This document shows, one piece after another, positions 24,716 through 37,149 of a stretch of 64,000 bases of DNA. This stretch comes from Ptiloglossa arizonensis. Taxonomy: Eukaryota > Arthropoda > Insecta > Hymenoptera > Colletidae. The notes under the pieces were generated by a model. It saw nothing but the letters and a program-made list of their open reading frames with translations, ran no database searches and was not told the origin of the DNA. A program made the position numbers and the translations under genes. Every line of letters starts with the position of its first letter. The first letter of the stretch is position 1. The stretch lies in contig NC_135061.1 in the NCBI RefSeq assembly GCF_051014685.1, positions 5,690,029-5,754,028 of the forward strand, written 5' to 3'.

Positions 24716-27175
24716 GTTGAGTTTTTCTCCAAACACTTTTTGTTGCGTTTCGACATCCATATTGTCCCTGTTTTTGCGAGAAATCGGTACACCGGAGTTC
24801 AATTTTATTTGCTTTCATTGGCGTAACCGAGTCTCAAAGCAGCGTCTATTATGGTAGTTTACAATAGAGATGGTGTATCGGTGTCACGTTCACTGTACAA
24901 TAGTGTCGACGAATTTACGGTTCGTAGGTTTCCCGATGCGCTCAACAGACAGCGTTTAAAAACTGCGACAGCACTGTGCAGAAAACGATCCACGCCAGGC
25001 ATCCATTTAACGACAGGACGAAAGAGAGGGAGTCGCAATCGAAACAAAAGCAATCTGTTTCAAACGGAAGCTCTATCGTCCACGCGAGAGGGTCCTTGAA
25101 CTTTCGCGTACCAACGATCTGCTTGATAATGTCTTTATAAAATAGTAATGGACTGTAGTTCGCGAATAAAATGTTACGAGTCAAGTGTTCAATTTAGACA
25201 TTCTCATTTCAAAGAATGCAACAGATAATATACAGTGTCTTTCAAAGTATAAAAGATATGAAAATATCAAAAATTGTTCGAAGAATGCAGACTTATAAAC
25301 TTCTTATTGTACACCTCCGTATTCGGTCAAAAGCACTAGGTATTGTTCGAATTCTCTGGCAATTCTCTCGATTACGCAGTCAAAGTATTTCAGGAAGAGC
25401 TCACTTTATCATAAGTATTATTAGTACATAAAAACGTCTGTAACTAGGATACTAGGTCGTATGAAGCATATATTTATCTAAATTTTCTTTCTTATTTTAG
25501 CGTATTGAATTTACCTGTGAAGTTACGTTTATGTGTTTTGAAATATCCTGCGTATGTTGAAATTGTACAACTGGAGTTGAAATTTTGGTATTGTCGTTAA
25601 AAAATATTTATGCGTGCATCGATTCATCGAAAACGTGTGGGTATATGGGAATGGCGAAGCCGTGGATGTAGACCCCGGAATCCGTGAAAGTAGACCCCGA
25701 TTCACGTGTTCTGACAGAGTTGGTGCGTTGTGTGCATTTGTTCTCGGTCCAGTTAAATTTTCATAAACATTGTCATAATGTATTGTATAATTATTTTGTA
25801 TTATTCCACGGGTAATTATCGTCAATTACAATATCAGATTCTATACAGTTACATACTAAACTTGTCGCGAGGTAGACAATAATTTTGGGTATATCGCGTT
25901 TAAATTAATACAATTCAATTGAAGATTTAGCGATTAAAAGATTAAAGTAAACGATGGGTTGTATAGTAGGGGCTCGTAAAGCAATTTGTATATTATCTAA
26001 ATCCTCTTTCATTAATATTGGCAGTAATATTATTTATTACAGTGGGTATCGAACGGAATTCGACAAATTTCAAAATTCATTCCGTGTACTAGACGTTACA
26101 ACTATGCATTTAGTGAAATTAGTTTAAGTAAAATACATATCCATTTTAATGGAACTTGTTTACATTTTACTAAAATAGAAAAATGAAGGAAGCAGAAAAG
26201 AGAACGTCTTTTTGATCCTTCTTCGTGTCTCAAATTTACCATCCTGACACTTTCATTAAACAAGGAGACAGACGCTTGAACCAGAACCAGCAGACATTTG
26301 CTGGATGAATTTCATATGTTTTTACCCACAGGAGAGTAATATCTTCCGAGCAATAATTTCTCGGTGAGAATTACTTCTGTTATTGCAAGCAAATATTTCT
26401 TTCAATTAAAAATATTCACTCGAATTGTACACCCTGGAATAAGACCTAACATTAAATTATAATACCATAAAGTATAAACTTTACAAAATAGATGAGTATA
26501 ATTTTTTTTTATTTAAGGAATCTCTAAATACTCGAGTGTGCACATATTCGGTTCTTCTTCTGAGGTTGTAAACTCAACAAACATTTAAAGTTCCAAAGCT
26601 CTAAATGGGAAATAAAAAATTATTCGTTGTTAAATTGTATCTTCAAATCTAGAATAAACACACACGCGTTCCATTTCTGACGTCCAGCCCTGTCTCGTTG
26701 ATCGATCATTAAGCGAAGCTTATTTGTTTCCATTTTGCATACGTTCCGAAAAAAAAAACATGTTTCTTTCAACTTGACGTAATGTTTTTCATGGCTAACT
26801 GCACGTCACGCGATGCTACTTTTTTCGCCATTTAGCGTGTGCTGTGGATCGGTACTGTTGTTTATTCATAAATGCGTTTATAGGTTGCATAGTTTTCTAT
26901 CCTCGCTGTTATGTATCACACGTTATCACGTTTCTATCTCTTATGTAGCACGAACTACCTATAGTCACTGGTATACTTTTCGTTTAGTGATGAATGGCCG
27001 ATCCCGAGGCTATCGTTGTATCTAAATTAATCTCCTTGTTAATTCGCTTGCTCGGTTGCATAGCAATCGAATCTGTTCTTTATTTACTATCAATTTAAAT
27101 TGCAAACAGTTCTTGTATAGTTCGTTCACTGTGCAGTCTCTGTGCTTCGTTATTTTTTAGGGAAATTTTTGCAAA
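24716..27175. other. no gene seen
   Basis: A 20-base step repeat GTAGACCCCG occurs at about 25667 and 25689. Otherwise ordinary AT-rich DNA with no recognised exon. Confidence 0.4.
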
Positions 27176-27412
27176 CCTCTAAAGTCTCAGATTATTCTGT
27201 CACTGTTTACAGAGCTAGAAAATATTTTGATACTTTCTTGAATTTTACAGTCAGGAGATTGTTGTCAAAAACGTATGTCTGCAACTATATTAACACTTAA
27301 TTGTACTGTTTATGCTCCATTATTCTAAAATCTCAGATTATTCTGTCACTTTTACAGAGCTAGAAAATATTTTGATACTTTCCTGAATTTTATAGTTAGG
27401 AGGTTGTTACAC
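27176..27412. repeat. 146-bp spaced direct duplication
   Basis: TCTCAGATTATTCTGTCAC, then TTTACAGAGCTAGAAAATAT and GATACTTTC(T/C)TGAATTTTA, occur at 27185 and again at 27331. About 80 bp are well conserved and the remainder of each unit is diverged. Confidence 0.85.
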
Positions 27413-27699
27413 TTAATATTTTACTTTCTCATCTACAAAAAAGAAAATTCTAACCGAGAAAAGATTCAAGAAGCTTCTATTTGTAGAAATACACGTTTCG
27501 AGATTGCCTTTGATCACCTTCTGATTATTAGAAAACATTTCTTTCCATCTACCTGTACACACGAAGTACAGGTTTCGATATGTATCACCGAAGCTTCACA
27601 TTAAATTGAAAATTCCCTTTCAATAAATCCCTGCTCTGTTATTCTCCAAGGTAAACACGACAGAAGAATTTTACAAAAAGAGAACCATTTCCTCGATCT
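27413..27699. other. no gene seen
   Basis: AT-rich interval with nothing recognisable. Confidence 0.4.
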
Positions 27700-28737
27700 C
27701 TGTCCGGCTTAAATACCGGCCTAACCTCTTAATCCTCGGAGCAGCCGCAATCTCGTTGGGCCAAGACGGTCGAAAAAACAAACAACGCGAAGTTCTTTCG
27801 CGAAGCAATAGCAGCCCGGTCGACTCGAGGTGGCGCAGAGAAGGGATCGTTAAAATTTTAGTTTGAATCCGTTACTTCTTCCCTGCGGACTTTTAATTCC
27901 AATTCCAGCGGGCCGTTTCGTTTGTCCCGGGCGTTGTTTCCGAGCGTATCAGATCGTTACGGCAACGACAAGTCACCGGGCCGTGAAACTAGATCTAGAA
28001 AGGGACTGGAATTGTTTCCAAACGGGAGAAACCCGAAACGCGTCCCAGAACCGTTATACCTGCCCAGAATCCCGTAGAATGGCAATTCCACGGCCATAAG
28101 TGTTATCCTCGCTAACGCGTCGTCGATTTACATGGCACTCGAGAACCTCTGTAACAACCAGCGACCGGTACGGTGGTTCCAGACCGTCCGAAAACATCCT
28201 GCAGTGGACTCCTTTGAATCACGCGCGGAAAATTAAGTCTGCAATATTAATTCAGGAAGTAGCTGGCGACAGAGTCGCGCGACAACCACACACCGATACT
28301 TTTACCAGCCCCTCTCGTCCAACCCCCTAACGGTTAGAGCCACGTTCGCCCTACCTCACTCTCGTTTTTCTTCCCCACTTTCTAGCCATTAGCTTCTTCC
28401 CGGTTCTGTCTCGATGGCAACCTCCCGTTCCCTCCTACGAAGTAACGAATAAATTTCCAAATACAAGCTGAAAGTCCCCCTTGGATTTATACGGCTCTTC
28501 GCTTGTCGTTCGCATTGTCGCGAGGAGATATAAATTATTGGGATGAAATTCCTTCGTGTCGCCCACTGCCACGGTTTTCCACCCTACCCGTGTTTCTCTT
28601 TTCGCTCTTTATTTCACGCTCGTGCCGCGTCTCCACCGGGACGTGGAATCTGTTTTTTAACGGATCCTCGGCGTCCGTGTCGCATAAATTACGGTGTCGT
28701 TTCGTAGGTTACCGTGTCGTGTCTTCCGGGGATGTAA
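27700..28737. other. CpG-rich block, possible regulatory or exonic DNA
   Basis: From about 27700 the sequence becomes rich in CG, with strings such as GGCCGTTTCG and TCCCGGGCG. It stays open in several frames on both strands for more than a kilobase. In AT-rich insect genomes such blocks often mark promoters, enhancers or exons. I recognise no product and no consistent frame. Confidence 0.3.
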
Positions 28738-29148
28738 GATTCCAGCGACGCGAACGAGTACGTCGGGCAATCTGCTGTTCGGGATTCCATCGTGCGCGAA
28801 AATGAAGGGGTTTTTTTTTTGGAAAATAAAAAGCTCGAGGCTTTGCGTACGCGACAAGGTGCTCGAAATGTCAACGGGAGGGAAGACGCGGATTTTTTTA
28901 ACGCAAATCGTGGTGCAAACGATCGAGCGATACGGTCACGATGGAAACGAGACGAGTTTTCTTTCATTTGGAGCGATGTCGTTAATGGAACAATTCCATT
29001 CGATGGAACGGTCGATGACGTTGAAATGAAAATGGGGTTCACCCATTGGAAACGTGGCAAATATATCAATGATGATGATGTTTACCATGAATCTGATCTA
29101 TTGTGGTCCCGTCGAAGGAAGAATCTCTTTAGAACGATCTCTCATTAA
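28738..29148 (+). other. 137-codon open stretch, coding status unknown
   Basis: After an in-frame TAA at 28735 the + strand stays open to a TAA at 29146-29148. There is no ATG in the first 90 codons, so if it is coding it would be an internal or terminal exon. The translation is hydrophilic. Its C-terminal half is the most protein-like, with IPFDGTVDDVEMKMGFTHW and an acidic DDDVYHESD segment. I do not recognise a family. Other frames on both strands are open over 28690-29070 as well, because stops are scarce in this composition, and that weakens the case. Confidence 0.15.
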
Positions 29149-30272
29149 TCATCCCAATGCGTGGAATCCCACCTCGTGAAAGATTAATACTCGGTGTCAA
29201 TATTCGTAATGGCGTCGAACATTATATCGATTAGTGTCCTAACTGCGGATCGACGTACGAGTCCCCTCCAAATGTTGAAGACACATTTATGATCAGGTAT
29301 AACGATGTAACTAATACAATTACTGCTTCTGAACTGTTGTTCCGATTTTGTATAATTTTAATACGAAACGTATTTCAAACGAATCTACTACATCGATAAT
29401 TTAAAACGTGCGAGTAAAACAACGGTTCAGCTATCGATGATATTAATTATTACGAGACTTACAATCAGCGATGGCCTCGTTTTGTTAAATGTAGAGTGTC
29501 GAATGAAATATAATTCGAAATTTTCTGTGCAACTATTGAATTGACAATTCTTCTACAACACCACTGAGTGGAAAACATATGGTGACTGTAAAACTGGTTT
29601 TCCATTTAAATTAGTAACCTTCCGTGACAATCATTTCATTTACGATTATATAAGATTCTCTAGTCAACTATTGTCAGTCAACTATTTTTAATCCACGTTA
29701 TCACGATACAAAAGAATACTTAAAAATCTACTAAACTTCGTACCTAAACGAAAAATTCTTTTTGTCGTTTAATTACTTCTTCACGTTCGGCATTCACTCG
29801 TCTATCAATTACACGTATACCTGTAACGATAATTAATACCATTACGATGACTAACATTTGCTGCAATTACAGCGAGTAGTGTACGAACCGCGAACAGCGA
29901 ACACGGAAATGCATAATACAGTCCTCTACGTAGACAGGTTATGTTACCGTGAATAGGCTATCGTGTCCTTGTATATCAGTATTTGCATAATAACTGAGAC
30001 CCCGTCTCTTTCCGTTGCCTAACCCAACTTACGACCGAAATTAATAACGATCGTTATTGGGATCGGTACGGTCAGTATTACCTGCAAGATTGGCCAACTG
30101 CAATTTTTACACCGGGATCTTGCCTCCTTTACGTGGCGTCCTTTATTGCAGCTTACGAAGTGACACGTTGAGGTGCAAAATATTGCTCGATATGATCTCA
30201 CCGGAGTCATTTTGTTTATTTATCGGATACACGTGTGTCACTCGCAATATTAAAACCACAGCGATCTTCGTG
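29149..30272. other. no gene seen
   Basis: Return to AT-rich single-copy-looking DNA with no recognised feature. Confidence 0.45.
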
Positions 30273-30790
30273 TCACCTTGACATCGTTTTTATATTAAAT
30301 TTGCACACTCTTTGTTCCTTTCTTTTCTTCTTTGGGTTTATTGTTGCATCAAGTGCAAGGTCGTTAGCAGTGGGATTTATGTAGTTGTTTCTTAGATTCT
30401 TCTGTTCAATTTTGTTAGGTAATTGGTTTTTTTTTAGATAGTTCAAGGTGTTCTTGATGTGTTTCTTTAAAGTCAACAGTGCTTCTGAATGGAGTTCGTA
30501 TTCGCTTTTTTGTGAATGAATCTTGCATTCGTACAGTAAATAGAATGTTGGTATTAGTTGGTTGCAGAGGTTGCAGATTGGTGGGTTTGATTTATGTATT
30601 AAATATTTTGTGGGTAATTCTTGAGTGTTCTCAGTCTCCATAAAATGATTCTATTTTATCTGTTACGATTTTGGATTGACACTTATTGAGAAAAGTCCTC
30701 TATTCTATTATGTATCTTCTGTTAATCGAATTCCACTTCTTATTCCATTTGTATTTTTTTTTTTCTTATATTTGACATCGATTTAAGAAG
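30273..30790 (-). pseudogene. non-LTR retrotransposon (LINE) ORF2 C-terminal fragment, frameshifted
   Basis: On the minus strand a frame from 30641 to 30273 reads KYLIHKSNPPICNLCN early on and then a Lys/Asn-rich tail with KNTLNYLKKNQLPNKI. This is the region after the reverse transcriptase/RNase H of Jockey/I-type LINEs, where a short hydrophobic lead is followed by a C-x2-C-x7-H-x4-C knuckle and an amphipathic FLK-like end. Here Cys23, Cys26 and Cys39 are kept but the His is Tyr34. Just upstream the homologous reading lies in another frame (YKWNKKWNS near 30750, then SRITH near 30610) and contains stops. So the copy has at least one frameshift and two stops, and is 5'-truncated. No poly(A) tail is visible below 30273. 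Family-level naming is inference. Confidence 0.6.
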
Positions 30791-30905
30791 ATCTGTGTAA
30801 GAAATTGGGTTGTAGGGTTCGATGGAGACTCACTTCGTTTCTCGAGAAATATTTTTTACTTTAAAATTACGTTACAGATTTATCACGTGACGATTCTCAA
30901 AACCA

Positions 30906-30990
30906 TAGGGAGAATCTGTCCTCGACAAGGGGATTGCGAGAGATTTGATCCGTGAGAAAAACGTAGGGAGAATCTGTCCTCAGATTCTCC
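30906..30990. repeat. 58-bp duplication ending in a 9-bp stem-loop
   Basis: TAGGGAGAATCTGTCCTC occurs at 30906 and 30964. In the second copy GGAGAATCT (30967-30975) and AGATTCTCC (30982-30990) form a perfect stem around a six-base loop. The first copy lacks the right arm. Confidence 0.85.
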
Positions 30991-31899
30991 AGTACGTTAG
31001 ATTTTAATTGTTAGTTGTGCAATTTTAATCGTACCCGCGACAATTGCACGAACGAGAACTAGTTGCCCAACGGGACCCTACTGCAAACCTAGGAAAATTA
31101 GTCGCGCGAAACAACAGAAATTCGTAAAACTTTGCTCACATTTTACGAACACGGAAACGTTCAACGTATTCGTATTTTACGAACATTATTAACGTTTTAC
31201 AATGTTTTACGAACGCGACGGGAAAATTGCAAGCCTGCGGAACGAAGAACTCGTTACTCGGTGCCCGTGTGGAAATCATTGTACGATATTTCACGTGTCG
31301 TTCGAATGGCAGTCATTAATTATTCGCATCAATAATCGATGTCGATGTATAATTACTAAGTGTGGTTTCGAGACCGATAATTGGTTACGATACATTTCAC
31401 GTTTATTACACGTCCATGGGTATGTAGTGACGGGCCATTTGTACGAGTGTGTGTATGTAGTGTGTGTCTCTGACACCGTGAGACACAAAAAAAGTATCTT
31501 GTACAAAATAAAAACTCTGACCCATTCTAAAATACTGAGAAAGTATTTCGTCCTGTTTGATAGTTTCTGAAAACTTTCCAAAGAAACAACAATTTTTACA
31601 ACTATTTTCACCATCACTGTTATTCGTCCCTCTTCTACGCAAAATTGAACTTCATTCGCTAATAAAAATAAACATTTTTACATTTGTCTACGATCGATGA
31701 AGTTCTCTCGAATGAAACGAGTCCAATCGTGACATATTTCTAGTTATTTTTAATTACAAGACGTAAGGTTACTTTTGGACTAATTTTAACCAGGAAAATC
31801 TTTACTAACATTCTTCCAAAGCTACACTAAAGAGTCTACAAATGTTCAATTCGCATTACAGTTTGACATCAACCGCATTTCACTTCGAAAGTGAATGTA
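30991..31899. other. no gene seen
   Basis: A 122-codon + frame at 31202-31570 starts with ATG and contains CPCGNHC. It matches no family I know and is overlapped by equal-length minus frames, so I do not call it. Confidence 0.35.
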
Positions 31900-32700
31900 A
31901 TGCGAGGCTCGGTGCCTGTAGTTCTGTCTCTCTCGCACTCGTAGAGTTCACGCGTTCCTCGAGATAAAAATTGCCCTCTACGGTCGCAAATATATATTCG
32001 ACTGGCCCGATTTCATCACTCGAGATCGTGAATTATCGCTCACATTGTACTCGAATAACCCAAACATCGTTCGTGTTCGAACGAACAGGGAACCGACACG
32101 GTTCTTCGAGCCAGCAAGTTCCTCGATGACGTTTCACGCGTCGATTGCAATTCTCGCTGTGTCGTTTCGTTTAAACGTGGACTAATTTCGTCGTTTAAAA
32201 GGTCGCTTCACCCAATTCCAAATGGACGAAATAAATACAATCCGGCGCCGCGCGACACAAGTTGAAGCGCGTTTAACCCGCGCGGCAAGTGCTCGCATCT
32301 TCGAAGCGGAACCGCGACACGGTGGAAAATACGGTTTGCAATTTGCTCGGTGAGATCGTGGCCCTTATTCCACGCGATTCTAAATTCAACACGGTTGAAC
32401 CGTCGATCGATCGCTTTTGAATTAATTAAAAATAAGCAGTCGGAGGGCAGAACGAGTCGTAAGGGGCAACGGGAAAGCGCATAAAACAGCTCTTTATCGC
32501 TGGGCCTCTATTATCATGCAAATAATAGAGATGTGTGCGCACTGAATACGTAAAGTGCCCGCTCTGATATACCAGCTGTTCCAAGTATCCGGTATTCCGT
32601 GTTCATCCGTCGCTGGTAACCGTGGTCTTTAATTAAAACTGCGGAGGGCGAGCGGTTGCTCGAATAACGGTCAGCTGCGTTTTCGAGTAAATTAAACGAC
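31900..32700. promoter_or_regulatory. CpG-rich candidate regulatory block with POU octamer
   Basis: A CpG-rich stretch has no stable reading frame. It contains a perfect POU octamer ATGCAAAT at 32516-32523 and an E-box CAGCTG at 32573-32578, 50 bp apart, with homeodomain-type TTAATTAA-like sites at 32421-32430 (AATTAATTAA). This combination is typical of developmental enhancers but each motif is short. Conservation data are needed to support it. Confidence 0.25.
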
Positions 32701-33234
32701 GTCCGAAGAAAGAACTCGACACGGAGATAGACTTGGAAATTAATAAGGAGAAGTGATGGGTGAACGTTCGATGTGTCAGCGAGGAGGAGTGATATCGGTG
32801 GAGATTGTAATAATGTATACGATGGCTTGCTTTCTGTGCGTTATTTGCAACCCACTGTTGAAAGTATAGGGATTTAACGATGGTTTTGGGAAACAGTATT
32901 CTTCTCGTGAGATATTGTCCGTTAGAAATTTTCTTGTAATATGAAACAGTATTTAACAACGATATCTTTACGATACTCTCGTTACGAAATTACTTTACTC
33001 CTTTTAGGTGGTTAGTACTCGTGAAGTTCACGAAACTCGGGAAGTGGAGGAGAAGGTTAACAACCGAGGTGGAAAGTCGATGATTGACAAGGAAGGAATT
33101 TGTCAGTTCAAGAGCTTTATGATGGTATTATCTGTTGATTACAATTTTCTGGTCGATTACCTCTTGCTACTTCGTACGGTTCTGTTGCTGAAGAGATGCA
33201 AAATGCACGGTTTGCACGATTCTGGAAAAGAATG
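32701..33234. other. no gene seen
   Basis: Flank of the 69-bp minisatellite, with no recognised coding exon. Confidence 0.4.
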
Positions 33235-33630
33235 GAGTATTTTCTTCTTCTTTCTCATGGAAGTTCAATAGAGTATTTTCTCGTTAATGTTCAAGGGAGA
33301 ATGGAGTATTTTTTCACAAAAGTTCAACAGAGAATTGAGTATTTTCTTCTTCTTTCTCACAAAAGTTCAAGGGAGTATTTTCTCATAGAAGTTCAGGAGA
33401 GATTAGTGTATTTTCTTCTTCTTTCTCACAGAAGTTCAAGAGAGTATTTTCTCACAAATGTTCAGGAGAGATTAGTGTATTCTCTTCTTCTTTCTCACAG
33501 AAGTTCAAGAGAGTATTTTCTCACAAATGTTCAGGAGAGATTAGTGTATTTTCCTATTCTTTCTCACAGAAGTTCAAGGGAGTATTTTGTCATAGAAGTT
33601 CAAGAAAGAATAAAGTATTTTCTTTTCTTT
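33235..33630 (+). repeat. 69-bp in-frame minisatellite, about 5.5 units
   Basis: GAGTATTTTCTCACAAATGT begins at 33442 and 33511, giving a 69-bp unit. Each unit is two related half-units (AGTATTTTCTC...GTTCAGGAG and TGTATTTTCTTCTTC...GTTCAAG). Because 69 is divisible by 3, a + frame with an ATG at 33196 stays open for 145 residues to 33633. It reads as a 23-residue repeat of EYFLTNVQERLVYFLLLSHR type. I see no family match, signal peptide or upstream splice signal. The repeat explains the open frame, so translation is unproven. Confidence 0.85.
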
Positions 33631-34249
33631 TAAATCACATCGATGTCTTTGTTGTCATTAGCTACTTATGTTGTTTTATTTGTTTCGAAGAAGAAGTATT
33701 TAGTACATAATTGTTAGTAATTTTATCATGTCCCGTGCTCAATCAGGCAATTATGATCCTTTCTCTTTTATTTTTAGTGTCTCACAAATCTCACATTTTT
33801 GCAAGTAATTCAACTATTTTACAAGCTCTCATTTTATATAATTCACATAAAATTATTTACTTTTAATATATTCTTGACTACATTCTTTTAGTTTCTTTCT
33901 AATTAGGTAGCTAATTAACGTACTCACGTGTCTCTTCATATTTGATCGGTGAACTTCTTTGATTACTTTTCCCTTATTTTTCGTTTCACTTTGACTATGG
34001 ATATTAGGTAGCAGTATTAAAAAGGAGAACCTCGATTACCTAGGATTTCTTTCACCGAAAGATGTCTCTGTGTTCGCCACCAAAGCCCTTTCACTCCGTT
34101 TGCATCGAAAGCGTTCCCGTAATTTTGTTAATGTAATTGAGTACTCTCTGTCCCGAACGGTTCGATACACTTGAAATTTCAAAGTCGTTCGTCGTTTCGA
34201 CGACTGTCCTTCGTTAATGTGATATCTAATTTCTCGACTTGAATAACGG
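33631..34249. other. no gene seen
   Basis: AT-rich with nothing recognisable. Confidence 0.4.
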
Positions 34250-34450
34250 CCAATGGTATCGTTTTACAAATTAAACATTTCGAGCAGGTCGATCTATCGG
34301 AGCAGCTTGGTGAAAGGGTCACTAGGAAGGATGCGGTAATATTACAGTCGCTCCCCGTGCCACTGCAGATTAATGCGATTTAAACGCGGGGATAATCAGC
34401 GAGTTTCGTACAATTAACGTGCCCACGCGCTTGGAATTGAATTAACCCGC
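34250..34450. promoter_or_regulatory. compact GC-shifted block, candidate conserved element
   Basis: About 200 bp with sharply different composition from both flanks. It contains GATTAATGCGATTTAAACG and CAATTAACG (homeodomain-like TAAT cores). It has no open frame of note. It is called only as a candidate. Confidence 0.2.
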
Positions 34451-37149
34451 GACCAGAATCACAACGATGGTAATCGATCTCCTTTTCGTTCTTTTTTTTT
34501 TTTTCTCCACCCGACGACTGTCTTTTAAAATAGCTCGACAATCAGTCGAATAAACTAAAAGAAAAATCGTGGAATTTAAAACGTAGGATATTTTAGACGA
34601 AGGAATACCGTGAAATAACTTTTTAAAATTATTTTTATACCGCTGCTATTATCGCTGGACGGATACATTTTTCTTATTATAATGCCTTAGGAAGGCATTC
34701 CATTTGTAGGATGTCCTTTTATACCTCAAACAGTCTTCCGAGTTGTGGCCATTATTCGGAAAAAGGAGATGCTCTTTTCTTTTTTTTTTTTCTTTAGTTT
34801 TAAGTTGGCAGAAAATACGTTCACCGGAAACAGAGTGATCTTAGAACTCACCGATTCTTTATTTTACCTCTGGTATCGCGAAGATTTTAATAATAATTTT
34901 CTACCGTTCTCTTTCAGACCAAAAGAGTTAATTTTACAGTATAAATTCTTTTCCGATGTATATACATTACATCGAGAAGAATACTTAAATCACAAGACGG
35001 CATTGTGCGAAATTTATTTACATTTAATTAAAATTCTTCAAAAAAGTTATTTTTCTCGCAAACTATGCAATCGAATAAAATTTATTCTATACATTTCATT
35101 AATTTTTTTTATCGAGAATACATCTTTGCTAATTGTATCACGATTTACCGAGCCCTCTATACCGTCACATTAATTTCTCATAAATTAGTGTAACATTCGT
35201 TTTTGATTAAAAATTATCCTCTCAAGTATAATATTGTCCCATCATTATCCTATCATCGGTATAGTATTTGTCCCATTGGAATAACTTCTTCGATGCATTC
35301 TCTTCAACCTGCATATTTTGTTTACGAGTAAATTTCTCCCGTCCATTCGCCAGAGTAACCACGACTCTATCTATTTGTCCCCACATCTACGTATTTATAT
35401 TTGTGTGTATCAATCCGGCTGTTCGTGTGGTGCACACATGTGAACGTGCGAATGCACCTGTCCGATGTATGTTGCTTTCGAGACACCTGGTTACCGATGA
35501 ACTTGTAAACGTAGTGGTACGTCAAGGGTTTGGGTCAATAATTATCCGTCATGCTGGAACGGTGTTGATCATTCTCCAGTGTTATCGTAACCAACATTCA
35601 ACGTTGGAACTGTTTCATCGTGTGTGCTGAACGTTACGATTAACGACACCATGGCCTGTTTGTAAATGTGATATAGAACGAAGAATTCGATGCTAAATGG
35701 TACTTCGAGATAAATGGTACTTTGGTAATTATTTTTGCAAAAAATAGGGCACGAGGGGAATCGAGAGGCAGGGAAAGAAAATTTTTAACGATTGCTTTAT
35801 TTCTTGTGCGTTATTCTTAACGTACCACTTGTCTCGTTTAATAAATTCCCTTTCGTAAATTTTAGTTTAAGGAAATTATATAAATAGTATATTTGAATCT
35901 TCAACGATCTTTCATTTTGTATCATATTATTTGCAATATATAATGCAATTAGGTAATTTATACGTTGAATTATTACGAAAAATAGCATTAAAGTCAGTAA
36001 TGCATATTTTTATGAGTAAGTGTGATTTATAAGGTAGCCTTTGCAACGATGCAATTTAAGTATTGTTTAATTTAAGTAATTTTAAAGTCATGACCACTTT
36101 TATATGTGTAAAATAATATACATATAATAATACAAATCATATGAAGTTATGTATATAAAATATCGTGCAAATTAACATCTGCATATTCCAATGAAGTAAA
36201 TTACTTTTATTTTTATCTTGCAACCATTTTAATACAATTTCGAATAATTGTACCTGCTACTCGTAACGCGTATTTAATTTTACAAATCGACACATTTTGT
36301 TCGAATAGGGCAGAGAAACCTGCCTGCAAACCGAATTCAACAACGGAAAATGAAGTCAATCGTCGAACGATTTTGAAAATCGATTCGCGCGGGTCTTCGC
36401 GATTCCTTTCGATAATTACGTACAGGTTCGCGGTGAATCTTGAAACTTTATCAACTTATAATTGGATTTTTTTTCACATCGAGGTACGCGCAGAAATCGG
36501 AAGGTGCACAGTTCGACAATGAAAATACAGGTTCGTTTGAAGCCGCTTAAAGAAGTATTTACGAGTTGGGGCGATTCTACTCGCCTTTCCGGGTCTCCGC
36601 GCTTATAATCGTCGAAACTTTCCCGTGAACTTTCTAAGCCCTACGAATCGTCGAAATCTCGAAGTCAATGCCCCGCTCCTTGGCTGCGTTTCACGGAATT
36701 CTCGTCGCGAGGCTGCGAATGCAATATCGAAGTTGCTCGAGGAAAATTTCACCGTCTTGCGATTCAGTAGAACGCGGCCTTCCCGGACCGTCAACTTGAC
36801 ACCCCTTTGTCGCGACTTCCCGCCCTCGACGAGAAAGGTTAAGACGTTTAAAGACTGCTTCGAAACTTTGACAAACCGCTTTCTCCGAAAGTCACTTCAA
36901 CGAGTGGTATTTTCGTTTCGAGTACGGGCACAGCTTTTAAACATCGCGATTTATACGTACGTATTGTGGAAATAATAAAGAAATAACGACGAGAGACCGT
37001 GTTGGGAAAGAGTTCGATAAATGTACGTTCCGAAACGTTTAACATTTCATAGAAGTAGGGTATTATTTGATTCGGTGGTTTCGAGACACGATTATAGGTG
37101 AGAAGACACTCGTTCAAGGAAATCGGTTTTTAGTAGTTTTTTAATAGCT
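34451..37149. other. no gene seen
   Basis: A stop-free + stretch of about 160 codons ends at 35173. It follows a poly-pyrimidine run and TTTAG near 34795 that mimics a splice acceptor. It has no ATG early on and no recognisable domain, and one such frame is expected by chance in a window this size. A CpG-rich patch lies at about 36300-36950. Confidence 0.35.

Noticed and set aside
24439..24720. 94-residue + frame with a three-residue periodicity
   Set aside because: The periodicity is the 9-bp minisatellite read in frame. No other coding evidence exists.
34689..35173. Long + frame after a poly-pyrimidine TTTAG splice-acceptor mimic
   Set aside because: No family match, no early ATG and no paired donor. 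T-rich runs ending in AG are common in this AT-rich DNA.
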